Assembly (NCBI RefSeq): GCF_021655095.1
Contig: NZ_PPXW01000001.1
Location: 1,724,085-1,775,158, forward strand
Direction of reading: 5' to 3'
From: Clostridium sp. Cult1
Lineage (GTDB): Bacteria; Bacillota; Clostridia; Tissierellales; Tepidimicrobiaceae
DNA: 51,074 nucleotides
This document shows positions 29,163 through 37,309 of the stretch, piece after piece. Made by a program: the position numbers and the translations under genes. How positions within the stretch are numbered: position 1 is the stretch's first letter; the number at the start of each line of letters is the position of its first letter. The notes beneath the pieces are model-generated. The model saw only the letters and a list, made by a program, of their open reading frames with translations. It had not been told where the DNA came from and did no database searches.

Positions 29163-30050
29163 ATGGATAAGATACTTTTTATAATTAATCCAGTTGCAGG
29201 TGGAGGAAGAACAAAAAAACTAGTTCCAATTATAGATAAATTTATGAAGGATTTAGAAATAGAATATAATATTGTATTAACTGAAAAACCAAAGGATGCC
29301 ATAAATATATCTAAAGAAGGGTTAAATAAAGGCTATAATAAAATCGTTGCAGTAGGTGGAGATGGAACAGTAAATGAAGTGGCTTTAGGCATATTAGAGT
29401 TTGGAGAAGGTATATTAGGAATAATTCCTAGTGGAACAGGTAATGATTTAGCTAGAACGTTAAATATTCCCATCAACTTAGAAGAAGCGATAAATATTAT
29501 AATAAATGGAATTAACAAAAAAGTAGACGTAGGAATGGTAAATGAAGATATATTCTTGAACATTGCAAGCGTAGGCTTTGACTCAGAAGTCGTTAAAAAT
29601 ACAGAGAAGATAAAGAAAAGGTTGAAATCTGGGATAGCCTATGTAATAGGATTACTTATTACCTTAATAAGGGTTAAGGATATCAATACTAAATTAGAAA
29701 TAGATAATACTACAATAGATAAAAATGTCTTTCTAGTAGCAGTTGGAAATGGGAAATATTATGGTGGTGGATTAAAGATAATACCTATGGCTATTATAGA
29801 AGATGGATATTTTCATGTATGTGTAGTGAATAAAATGTCTAAACTAAAATTGTTTTTACTATTGCCTACTATTATTAAAGGAAACCATACTAGATTTAAA
29901 AAACATGTAGAAATATTTAAAGCAAAAAAGGTTAAGATTATAACTGAAGCTAGAACATACTTGAATATAGATGGTGAAGTTAAGGATATAGAAAGAGAAA
30001 CCCTATTTACTATAAAAAAAGGGAAATTATCAGTTTTTGTTAATAATTAA
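29163..30050 (+). CDS. Diacylglycerol kinase-like lipid kinase (YegS/BmrU family)
   Basis: Lipid kinase (295 aa) with an N-terminal DAGK catalytic domain: NPVAGGGR (9-16), the nucleotide-binding GGDGTVNE (65-72) and PSGTGNDLART. DgkB-type members phosphorylate diacylglycerol for lipid recycling, but the exact substrate is not shown. ATG at 29163 has AGGAGGAG directly upstream; longer frames run into the DUF4446 gene. Confidence 0.9.
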   Translation: MDKILFIINPVAGGGRTKKLVPIIDKFMKDLEIEYNIVLTEKPKDAINISKEGLNKGYNKIVAVGGDGTVNEVALGILEFGEGILGIIPSGTGNDLARTLNIPINLEEAINIIINGINKKVDVGMVNEDIFLNIASVGFDSEVVKNTEKIKKRLKSGIAYVIGLLITLIRVKDINTKLEIDNTTIDKNVFLVAVGNGKYYGGGLKIIPMAIIEDGYFHVCVVNKMSKLKLFLLLPTIIKGNHTRFKKHVEIFKAKKVKIITEARTYLNIDGEVKDIERETLFTIKKGKLSVFVNN

Positions 30051-30072
30051 TTAAATAAAGAATGAATAAAAA

Positions 30073-30116
30073 CCCGCCTAGGAAATAGAATATCTAAATA
30101 CTAGGAGGGATTTTTT
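30073..30116 (+). promoter_or_regulatory. Hairpin that is terminator-like and also masks a ribosome site
   Basis: CCCGCCTAG (30073-30081) pairs with CTAGGAGGG (30101-30109), eight pairs and one mismatch, 19-nt loop, followed by ATTTTTT (30110-30116) and then an ATG. It resembles the terminator of the upstream lipid-kinase operon. Its 3' arm is the only Shine-Dalgarno (AGGAGGG) of the following 49-codon gene, so when folded it would block translation of that gene. Confidence 0.6.
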
Positions 30117-30266
30117 ATGGATGATAAGATTAAAGATAATTATATCAGTATAGATATGGAGTTAGGAATTGACATAAATAATTTAATTCAAATGTATGAA
30201 ACGGAACTTAACCTTAGCATTAAGCAAAAAACAGAAGGCAGTGAAGAGATAAATGAAAAGAGATAA
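30117..30266 (+). CDS. Small 49-residue protein of unknown function
   Basis: Short frame beginning MDDKIKDNYISIDMELGID and ending in a charged tail (GSEEINEKR). The AGGAGGG has a 7-nt spacing to the ATG. The composition is acidic and mostly polar, with no signal peptide, membrane segment or metal motif. Lies between the lipid-kinase gene and the convergent spore gene yyaC. The ribosome site is inside a hairpin. I do not recognise it. Confidence 0.6.
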   Translation: MDDKIKDNYISIDMELGIDINNLIQMYETELNLSIKQKTEGSEEINEKR

Positions 30267-30279
30267 AGATAGACTTGGA

Positions 30280-30873
30280 TTAGGGATATTCGGTGTCTTT
30301 ATAAAGATTGGTATTATAATATTTTAGAAGAGTTCTATAAATACTTTTGGAAATAATATCTGCCATATTCATAACCAGACTAAGTCTCGTATTTTGTAAT
30401 ACCATATATTCCATCATACCGCCAACATTGACAACTCCAGTAATGCTTATATCACCAATTGAAGGAAGATTTTTATTGACGCCTAATCCAGGTCTTAAAG
30501 GACCTTTCTTAATATTTATATATCCAATTTTATCCATATTCCCTAAAGATGCATCTACAGCTAATATTAGGGATTTAGGATACTGGCTTTCAATTTTATC
30601 AATTATATCTTCTAAATTTTTAGCATGTACGGGTTCATCTAAAGTTCCAAATAAATAAACATCATTAAAATAATGGATATGAGGTGCTAATTTATGTCCA
30701 ACTAAAGGGCCTAAGGAGTCACCAGTTGATCTATCTGTACCAATACATAGAATAATTAGGTCTTGGTCGCTTTCAATGCTAATTGATAGATATTTTGAAA
30801 TCATATTTGAAATATGGAAGATGGCAAATGTAGAATTAGAATTAACATAATTATTGTTAGTACAGTTTAACAT
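30280..30873 (-). CDS. yyaC: Spore protease-like protein YyaC
   Basis: YyaC family (197 aa), related to the spore protease GPR fold. Conserved LCIGTDRSTGDSLGPLVG, FGTLDEPVHAKNLED, DASLGN and GPLRPGLGVNKNLP are present. Found in endospore formers near oriC; the exact role is not established. AGGAGG lies upstream of the ATG. Its presence is the main evidence here that the organism sporulates. Confidence 0.9.
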   Translation of the reverse strand: MLNCTNNNYVNSNSTFAIFHISNMISKYLSISIESDQDLIILCIGTDRSTGDSLGPLVGHKLAPHIHYFNDVYLFGTLDEPVHAKNLEDIIDKIESQYPKSLILAVDASLGNMDKIGYINIKKGPLRPGLGVNKNLPSIGDISITGVVNVGGMMEYMVLQNTRLSLVMNMADIISKSIYRTLLKYYNTNLYKDTEYP

Positions 30874-31157
30874 ATTTACCTCCTATATAAATAGAAATCA
30901 TTTTAACCTCTCTTTCAAATATTATGAGTATGAGAATCATAATAGAAGTATTTCCATAAATAAGAACATAAATACCTGAATGTTTTATATTTAAAAAATA
31001 TGAAGTATTGTTAATTATTAAGAAATCTTAACAACCCATATTTTTCTACTGAGTACTAGATAATTAAAGGGATATATCCATTGAAATTATAAGGAATAAA
31101 AGAAAAGGTATATTTAACAAAATATTGAATAAAATATAATTAGACATGCTAATAGTA
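30874..31157. other. Gap between yyaC and the M23 peptidase gene
   Basis: About 285 bp of AT-rich DNA without a gene. It holds a 27-bp dyad TTGTTAA-N13-TTAACAA (31008-31034), a candidate operator for an unknown regulator, and a short ATTATGA...TCATAAT repeat near 30922-30944. Confidence 0.45.
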
Positions 31158-31224
31158 TTGAAAAAAATTTTTCCTATGTTATAATTAGTTCATATTAATA
31201 CAAAAAGATTACAAAATGGTTACA
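31158..31224 (+). promoter_or_regulatory. Promoter of the M23 peptidase with a WalR-type box
   Basis: TTGAAA (31158-31163), 16-bp spacer and TATAAT (31180-31185) make a good sigma-A promoter. On the minus strand TGTAAC (31219-31224) and TGTAAT (31208-31213) are separated by 5 bp, matching the WalR box TGTWAH-N5-TGTWAH. The box is downstream of the -10, in the expected 5' leader, so if WalR binds there it would more likely repress from this promoter. Confidence 0.65.
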
Positions 31225-31283
31225 AAGTTTTGAAAGTTAGCCCATTTATTAAAGCTAATCTAAAAGCAGGAGGTACTTAAACC

Positions 31284-32729
31284 ATGGATAAACCAAACCA
31301 TAGTGGGTTTAAAGCACAGGCTTTACCCATGATAGGCAGTAAGGTTTTTGAGAGATTTAGAATTGTAAAGAATAAAATTTCAGAAAAATATAGCTTTAAA
31401 AAAATTCTTGTAGGGATTATGCTAGTTGTAATAGCAGGTTTAATGTTAGCAACATATAAGATAAATGAAATAAGAACTAGAGCTTTTGTAGTTTATTTTG
31501 GGGAGGAACAAATAGGTATAGTCAGAGATCAAGAACAAGCTTTAAATATATTAGACGATATAAAAAGAGAGTTATCTAATACATATAATATAGATATTGT
31601 TTTAAACAAAGATATTAGTTTTGAAGATACTCACGCTAAAGATAATTTGTTAGCTTCATCAGTAGAATTAAAATCCAATATTAAATCCAAGATGACATTT
31701 TTAGTAAGTGGATATACATTATTAGTAGATAACAAGGAAGTAGGATTTGCTAAAACTAAACAGGAATTAGAAGATATTATTGAAACTATAAAAAATCCTT
31801 ACCTAGATAAAATTGGCGAAGATAGTAATGTTAAAGAGGTAAGTTTTATTGAGGATGTGAAGATTGAAAAAAAAGATATACCTCTAAACAAACTAAGTAA
31901 AAAAGAAGAATTATTGCAATTTATCCAAACAGGAGAGGAAGAGATAAAAACCCATGTAGTAGAAGTAGGGGAAAGTTTATGGACTATTGCTAAAATCTAT
32001 GATATGTCGGTAGATGATTTGATAGCAGCTAATACAGATAAGAATCCAGAAAAGTTACAAATAGGGGATGAAATTAAATTATTAGTACCAAAATCTTTGC
32101 TAACTGTAGAAACTATCGAAGAAGTTCAATATACAGAAAAAACCGATTATGAAATAAAGGTTGAATATGACAATAATATGTATAAAACTGAAAAGAAGGT
32201 AAAAGTGGAAGGTTCGGAAGGTGAAAGTAAGTATATTGCTAAAATAATTAAACATAATGGAGTAGTGGTGGAAAAGGAAATATTAAATGAAGAGGTCATT
32301 AAAAAGCCTGTTGATGAATTGGTTGTGCAAGGGACCAAAGAACTTCCCAAAACAGCAGCTACAGGAGCATTTCTAATGCCAACAAGAGGTTCTATATCTT
32401 CAAGGTATGGCATGAGAAATGGAAGAATGCATAGAGGCTTAGATATTGCAGCAAGAACTGGTACACCAATTAAAGCAGCTGATGGAGGTAAAGTGGTTTA
32501 TACAGGTAGAAAAGGAGCTTATGGAAATCTGGTAGAGATAGACCATGGCAATGGGTATATCACAAGATATGCTCATTGTAATACAATAAAAGTTAAAAAA
32601 GGTGATAGGGTTTATAAAGGCCAAGTTATAGCAACTGTTGGTAATACAGGAAGATCTACAGGTTCTCATCTTCATTTTGAAGTCCTTAAAAATGGCCGTA
32701 ATCAAAATCCAGCTAACTATGTAAGGTAA
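31284..32729 (+). CDS. M23 peptidase with LysM and G5 domains
   Basis: Cell-wall hydrolase (481 aa). A cytoplasmic N-terminus and one membrane helix (41-58) act as anchor; an extracytoplasmic region follows, then LysM (about 224-268, HVVEVGESLWTIAKIYDMSV), G5 (about 272-350) and the lysostaphin-type M23 domain (about 378-475). Zinc ligands are His383 and Asp387 (HRGLD) and His464 (HLHFEV). It probably cleaves peptide cross-links in peptidoglycan. AGGAGG precedes the ATG. A WalR-type box in its leader and the walRK genes 6 kb away suggest control by the essential cell-wall regulator. Confidence 0.92.
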   Translation: MDKPNHSGFKAQALPMIGSKVFERFRIVKNKISEKYSFKKILVGIMLVVIAGLMLATYKINEIRTRAFVVYFGEEQIGIVRDQEQALNILDDIKRELSNTYNIDIVLNKDISFEDTHAKDNLLASSVELKSNIKSKMTFLVSGYTLLVDNKEVGFAKTKQELEDIIETIKNPYLDKIGEDSNVKEVSFIEDVKIEKKDIPLNKLSKKEELLQFIQTGEEEIKTHVVEVGESLWTIAKIYDMSVDDLIAANTDKNPEKLQIGDEIKLLVPKSLLTVETIEEVQYTEKTDYEIKVEYDNNMYKTEKKVKVEGSEGESKYIAKIIKHNGVVVEKEILNEEVIKKPVDELVVQGTKELPKTAATGAFLMPTRGSISSRYGMRNGRMHRGLDIAARTGTPIKAADGGKVVYTGRKGAYGNLVEIDHGNGYITRYAHCNTIKVKKGDRVYKGQVIATVGNTGRSTGSHLHFEVLKNGRNQNPANYVR

Positions 32730-32752
32730 AAAGCAGCTTAAGCTGCTTTTTT
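32728..32752 (+). terminator. Terminator of the M23 peptidase gene
   Basis: AAAAAGCAGC-TTAA-GCTGCTTTTTT, a 10-bp stem ending in T6, overlapping the stop codon. Confidence 0.88.
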
Positions 32753-32790
32753 AAAAATTAAAATTACTTAAAATTACCAAGGTATGATAC

Positions 32791-32812
32791 TAAAAGGGCC
32801 ATAATTGGCCCT
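32791..32812 (-). terminator. Terminator of the subtilase gene
   Basis: AGGGCCA/TGGCCCT stem with a 4-nt loop (32795-32812). On the minus strand it is followed by TTTTAG. It overlaps the last base pairs of the coding region. Confidence 0.7.
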
Positions 32813-34094
32813 ATATTTTAGAATCAAGCAAAAATAATATAATTAAAATCATAATTATAATCTCAAATAGTTCCTCCTCAGAATTAGGAGGTTTTACATG
32901 TCCACTATTAGATAAATTATCTTTTTCATCATTAAGCAATAATTTCAAGTTTAGCATACCATTACCTTGTTTCTCTTTAGAGTCTTTAAGATCAATACAA
33001 GATTTTAGTAACTTTTCTTTAACTTCATAAGGTTTTAAATCTCCATATATATTCAATAGAAGAGCTATAGCACCAGATACCAAAGGAGTAGACATAGAAG
33101 TACCACTTAAAGCTTTATAACCATCTAATCTACTATTAGACAAAGAGTTAATACTCACTCCCGGTGCGACTATATCTGGCTTTATTAATCCATCATTTGT
33201 AGGGCCTCTACTTGAAAAGGAGGCAATAACATCATCTGATGGATCTATGGTTCTTTTATCATCGACAGCACCTACAGTAATTACATTAGGGCTAATACCT
33301 GGGGAAAGAATAGTTTTTTCATTAGGACCGCTATTTCCAGCAGCTACTACGACAATTAATCCTGCTTTTTCCGCTTCAGCTACAGCTTTACATAAAGGAT
33401 CTTTAGAGCAATTATTATTTGCAGGGCTTCCAAAGGAAAGGTTTAATACTTTAGTATTATATTGCTCTTTAGTTTCGATAGCATAAGAAATAGCGGCGAT
33501 AATGTTTGATGAATTGCCACTGCCTTCACTATCCAATGCTTTTATTGCCAATATATTAGATTCAGGAGCAATACCAGTATACTTTCCTCTAGAAGAATAA
33601 CCATTTCCTGCTATTATTCCAGCTATATGAGTCCCGTGTCCATTATCATCATAAGGAGCAGATCTGTTATTCACAAGATCTTTAAATCCTATAATCCTAT
33701 TATTTGGAATTACCAAGTCTTCATGAGGAGCAACCCCTGTGTCTATTACTGCAACAGTTACTCCTTTTCCTTTATATGCTCTTTCATAAGAAAAGGATCC
33801 TTCTACTGTAGGTATAGCGATATCTAATTGGGTGAATACTTTAGAATCAAAGCTAATATATTCAATTTCAGGACTGGAAGCTAATCTATAGATTATTTCA
33901 GTACTTAAATTGCAAGCAACTCCATTAATTATAGGTAGAGGGCCTTTAACTTTAGTAGATAGGTCAATAATTCCATTTTTAAGGCCATCATCTTTTCCTT
34001 TTAATTGAACAATTACGGGCAGTTCTTCTTTAGATTGAGACATTATTTTAGCACTTAATATAGGACAAATTTTAGAATTGTTTAGTCTTCTCAT
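32811..34094 (-). CDS. Subtilisin-like serine protease (S8) with C-terminal membrane tail
   Basis: S8 peptidase (427 aa). Catalytic triad: Asp118 (VAVIDTGVAPH), His153 (NGHGTHIAGI) and Ser333 (SGTSMSTPL). Residues 1-95 look like an I9-type propeptide (PVIVQLKG). There is no N-terminal signal peptide, but the last 20 residues hold a hydrophobic segment (FEIIIMILIILFLL) before DSKI. This suggests a tail-anchored or intracellular subtilase rather than a secreted one. Its substrate is unknown. Single gene on the minus strand between two convergent/divergent neighbours. Confidence 0.88.
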   Translation of the reverse strand: MRRLNNSKICPILSAKIMSQSKEELPVIVQLKGKDDGLKNGIIDLSTKVKGPLPIINGVACNLSTEIIYRLASSPEIEYISFDSKVFTQLDIAIPTVEGSFSYERAYKGKGVTVAVIDTGVAPHEDLVIPNNRIIGFKDLVNNRSAPYDDNGHGTHIAGIIAGNGYSSRGKYTGIAPESNILAIKALDSEGSGNSSNIIAAISYAIETKEQYNTKVLNLSFGSPANNNCSKDPLCKAVAEAEKAGLIVVVAAGNSGPNEKTILSPGISPNVITVGAVDDKRTIDPSDDVIASFSSRGPTNDGLIKPDIVAPGVSINSLSNSRLDGYKALSGTSMSTPLVSGAIALLLNIYGDLKPYEVKEKLLKSCIDLKDSKEKQGNGMLNLKLLLNDEKDNLSNSGHVKPPNSEEELFEIIIMILIILFLLDSKI

Positions 34095-34152
34095 ATAAAA
34101 ACCACCTTCCTTGTTCTATTCTATGCATGGATTTTATGAAATGTGCACAAAG

Positions 34153-34178
34153 AAAAAAGGCCTTATATGGCCTTTTTT
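34153..34178 (-). terminator. Terminator of the P-type ATPase gene
   Basis: AAAAAAGGCC/GGCCTTTTTT, 10-bp stem and 6-nt loop. T6 follows on either strand. The ATPase stop codon (34163-34165) is in the loop. Confidence 0.88.
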
Positions 34179-36856
34179 CTAGAAAATAATTTATATACTT
34201 CACCAACTACAAGAGGTAAAAATGCATGTATTAAGACTATTTGCCAATCTGTTAAGCTTAAAGGATAAGTATCAAAGATTGGTTGGAAAAATGGCAAATA
34301 GATTACGATTAATAATAGAACAAAGGAGAACAAAGTTGCATAAGTTAATGTCCTATTAGAGAATACGCCTATTTCGAATATAGTATGTTTTTCTGACCTA
34401 CTTGAGTATGATCTTAATAGTTCTGCTGTAATCAAAGTGGTAAAGGTTATAGTCCTTGCAATAATTAAGTTCTCCTCACCATAAGTTTTTAATCCCCATC
34501 TATATGCTAATAAAGCCCCCAGAGCAATAGCTATACTTTGAATTATTATACTTCTAACCATTCCTTTATCTAGGATAGGTTCATTTGGGTTTCTAGGAGG
34601 AATCTTCATTATTTCAGGTTCTCCCTTTTCCATACCTAAGGCTAAAGCTGGGAAGCTATCTGTTACAAGATTTAGCCATAATAATTGAATTGGAATGAGA
34701 GGAACTTCTAATCCTAGTAATATACTTAGAGATACTATTAAAATTTCTCCTATATTACAGGATAATAGGAAGAAAACGAATTTCTTAATATTACTATATA
34801 TTATTCTACCTTCTTCAACAGCAGCTACTATACTGGCAAAATTATCATCCGTTAAAATAACTTCTGCTGTATTTTTGGCAACGTCTGTACCTGTAATACC
34901 CATAGACACACCAATATCAGCTCTTTTTAATGCTAAAGCATCATTTACTCCATCTCCTGTCATAGCAGCTACTTCTCCGTTTGCTTTTAGCGCATTTACT
35001 ATTCGCACTTTATGTTCTGGTGAGACCCTTGCATAAACACTTTTTTCTTTTACTAAATCTTTTAAATCATTATCTGAAATGGAATCTAATTCTTTACCCA
35101 TAATAGCTTCATCTTCATGTTCGGCCATACCCAAATCTTTTGCAATAGCGAAGGCTGTTTCTTTATAGTCTCCAGTAATCATAACTGCCTTAATTCCTGC
35201 CTCTTTACATCTTCTTATAGCTTCTTTGGCTTCTTCTCTTGGTGGGTCAATCATTCCAACTAATCCAACAAAAACCATATTATTTTCAATAGATTCAGAG
35301 GTAATTTCATCAGGAAGAGTATCATACTCTTTAAAAGCAAAAGCTAAAACCCTTAGGGCTTTTCTTGAAAATTGGCTATTTATACTTAATACCTTTTCTT
35401 TTAATTCATCAGTAAAGGGCATTATTTTACCATCTATATATATATTGGCACTTCTGTTGATTATTATATCTGGTGCCCCCTTGGTAAAAGATACTAGCTT
35501 ATCAGGAATTATATTTTTATGGATTGTAGACATCATCTTTCTATCGGAGTCAAAGGGAATCTCTTCAACTCTTGGAAACTTTTCGTTTATTTCCTCTTTG
35601 AATATATTTCCTTTTCCTGCTAAAGTAACCAATGCTCCTTCAGTAGGATCTCCTAATATTCTATATCCATCATCTGATTTATCTAAAATTGCATCGTTAC
35701 ATAGTGCTCCAATGGATAGTAATCTAATAAGATTATTGGACTCTTCTAAGGAGAATAGAGAACTATCTAATTTAAACTCTCCTTTTGGTTCATATCCAGT
35801 TCCAGTAACATCTAATATTTTGTTATCAGTATAAACTTTAACAACAGTCATTTCGTTTTGAGTTAGTGTACCAGTTTTATCAGAACATATTACTGTTGTA
35901 CAACCTAAGGTTTCTACAGCTAATAGTTTCTTTACAATTGCATTTCTTCTAACCATTCTATTCATGCCTAGGGCTAAAACTATAGTCACTATAGCAGGCA
36001 GACCTTCTGGGATAGCTGCAACTGCCAAACTAATAGCTACCATAAACATATCCAGTATATCTCTGCCTTGTATTACACCAATACCGAATACTAATGCACA
36101 TACTATAATACAGGCAATTCCTAAGTACTTTCCTAATTCATTTAACTTTTTCTGTAAAGGAGTGGTATCATCTTCAAAAGTTTGAATCATAGTTGCAATT
36201 TTACCAATTTCACTGTCATGCCCAGTTCCTACAACGATTCCCTTACCTCTACCATAGGTAACAATGGTACTCATATAAGCCATGTTTTTTCTATCACCTA
36301 AGGATACTTCATGATCAAATATTTCATTTGCATCTTTTTCTACAGGTACAGATTCTCCTGTTAGGGAAGCTTCTTCTACTTTTAGATTAGAGGTTTCTAT
36401 TAACCTTAAATCAGCAGGGATAATATCCCCTGATTCTAGTAGGACTATATCACCAGGCACTAAAGTATTTGCTGGAACTACTGTAGCAGATCCATCTCTT
36501 ATTACTTTAGCATTTGGTGCAGCCATTTTTTTTAGCGCTTCTAAAGATTTTTCTGCTCTACCTTCTTGGTATAGGCCTAAAAGTGCATTAATAATTACTA
36601 TAGCTAATATTACTATAGAATCGGTTTTTTCCCCAACTATGAAGGATACAATACTAGCTATTATCAATATAATTACAAGAAAATCATTAAATTGTGCTAG
36701 TACTTTTGACAATAGACTTCTTTTTGCTTCTTCCTTTAATTCGTTAGAGCCATATTTCTTTAAACGGTTATCAACTTCATTTTTCGAAATACCAGTTTTA
36801 TCATTGGTATTTAATTCAGATAACAAGTTTTCAATGTTTTTTTCATACCATTCCAT
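34163..36856 (-). CDS. SERCA-type cation-translocating P-type ATPase
   Basis: P2A-type ATPase (897 aa). Actuator TGES at 166-169, M4 site PEGLPAIV (283-290), phosphorylated Asp326 in DKTGTLT, hinge TGDGVNDALALKRADIG, and M6 NLVTDSFPALALG. These ion-site motifs are those of Ca2+ pumps. The gene lies under a yybP-ykoY riboswitch, which in other Firmicutes senses Mn2+ and turns on Mn2+ efflux or handling genes, so Mn2+ (or Ca2+/Mn2+) export is the better guess than Ca2+ alone. Leftward single gene, divergent from walR. Confidence 0.93.
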   Translation of the reverse strand: MEWYEKNIENLLSELNTNDKTGISKNEVDNRLKKYGSNELKEEAKRSLLSKVLAQFNDFLVIILIIASIVSFIVGEKTDSIVILAIVIINALLGLYQEGRAEKSLEALKKMAAPNAKVIRDGSATVVPANTLVPGDIVLLESGDIIPADLRLIETSNLKVEEASLTGESVPVEKDANEIFDHEVSLGDRKNMAYMSTIVTYGRGKGIVVGTGHDSEIGKIATMIQTFEDDTTPLQKKLNELGKYLGIACIIVCALVFGIGVIQGRDILDMFMVAISLAVAAIPEGLPAIVTIVLALGMNRMVRRNAIVKKLLAVETLGCTTVICSDKTGTLTQNEMTVVKVYTDNKILDVTGTGYEPKGEFKLDSSLFSLEESNNLIRLLSIGALCNDAILDKSDDGYRILGDPTEGALVTLAGKGNIFKEEINEKFPRVEEIPFDSDRKMMSTIHKNIIPDKLVSFTKGAPDIIINRSANIYIDGKIMPFTDELKEKVLSINSQFSRKALRVLAFAFKEYDTLPDEITSESIENNMVFVGLVGMIDPPREEAKEAIRRCKEAGIKAVMITGDYKETAFAIAKDLGMAEHEDEAIMGKELDSISDNDLKDLVKEKSVYARVSPEHKVRIVNALKANGEVAAMTGDGVNDALALKRADIGVSMGITGTDVAKNTAEVILTDDNFASIVAAVEEGRIIYSNIKKFVFFLLSCNIGEILIVSLSILLGLEVPLIPIQLLWLNLVTDSFPALALGMEKGEPEIMKIPPRNPNEPILDKGMVRSIIIQSIAIALGALLAYRWGLKTYGEENLIIARTITFTTLITAELLRSYSSRSEKHTIFEIGVFSNRTLTYATLFSFVLLLIVIYLPFFQPIFDTYPLSLTDWQIVLIHAFLPLVVGEVYKLFSRKKAI

Positions 36857-36982
36857 AACGAGTCATTCCTTTCTTTGTTTGACATTAGTATACCACTTAC
36901 AATAAAAATTAAGTACTAATCTGTTAGTTTGTGGTAAAGGTTGAACATTTGGAGTAAGGTTGTTAAAATATAATAAGGCAAA

Positions 36983-37024
36983 TAAAAAGACCTTTGTTTA
37001 ACCAATAGCGGCTAAACAAAGGTC
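36983..37024 (-). terminator. Riboswitch-controlled terminator upstream of the ATPase
   Basis: On the minus strand GACCTTTGTTTA pairs with TAAACAAAGGTC (12 bp, loop 37001-37012), followed by TTTTTATTT. The first arm overlaps the 3' strand of the aptamer's closing helix (CAAGACCTTTG), so aptamer and terminator are mutually exclusive: ligand-bound RNA should read through. Confidence 0.88.
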
Positions 37025-37105
37025 TTGCTACCTAAATTTTGAAGGATAGTTAGCCGGGATTAATCCGGATTGACGACTAACTATTTAAAAAGCTACTCCC
37101 CTTTG
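37017..37105 (-). ncRNA. yybP-ykoY (Mn2+) riboswitch aptamer
   Basis: Reading leftward: CAAAGGGGAGTAGC (37105-37092), then a helix with AGTTAGTCGTCA and CCGG halves, then GGTAGCAAGACCTTTG (37032-37017) closing with the first segment. GGGGAGTAGC, the TCGTCA loop and GCAAGACC are the recognised yybP-ykoY landmarks. It lies between its own promoter and a terminator, 160 bp before the P-type ATPase start. Confidence 0.9.
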
Positions 37106-37114
37106 TTAGAATTA

Positions 37115-37143
37115 ATTATATAATATCTATGAAATAATTTCAA
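37115..37143 (-). promoter_or_regulatory. Promoter of the riboswitch-ATPase transcript
   Basis: Minus-strand TTGAAA (37138-37143), 17-bp spacer and TATAAT (37115-37120). Transcription would begin within about 10 bp of the aptamer. Confidence 0.82.
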
Positions 37144-37182
37144 TAGCAATTATATATAAATTGTTATGAGTTTTAATATAGT

Positions 37183-37211
37183 TTGACAAGTTCTATTTAT
37201 TATTAGATAAT
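37183..37211 (+). promoter_or_regulatory. walR promoter
   Basis: TTGACA (37183-37188), 17-bp spacer, GATAAT (37206-37211), about 100 bp before the walR start. No WalR-type box is seen near it. Confidence 0.75.
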
Positions 37212-37309
37212 TTAGGCATAGGGGATTATAAGAACACTTCATTGGGGGAGTATTTAAATTTAGGAAAACTTGATTTTAGTATGTTTATTATATAAATGGA
37301 GTGATAATT

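Noticed and set aside
32439-32705. Minus-strand frame opposite the M23 domain
   Set aside because: Antisense shadow of a conserved catalytic domain; no ribosome site or family signature.
35226-35834. Long plus-strand reading frame of about 200 codons opposite the P-type ATPase
   Set aside because: It is the antisense shadow of a highly conserved ATPase domain, with no ribosome site and Ser/Ile-rich composition typical of such shadows.
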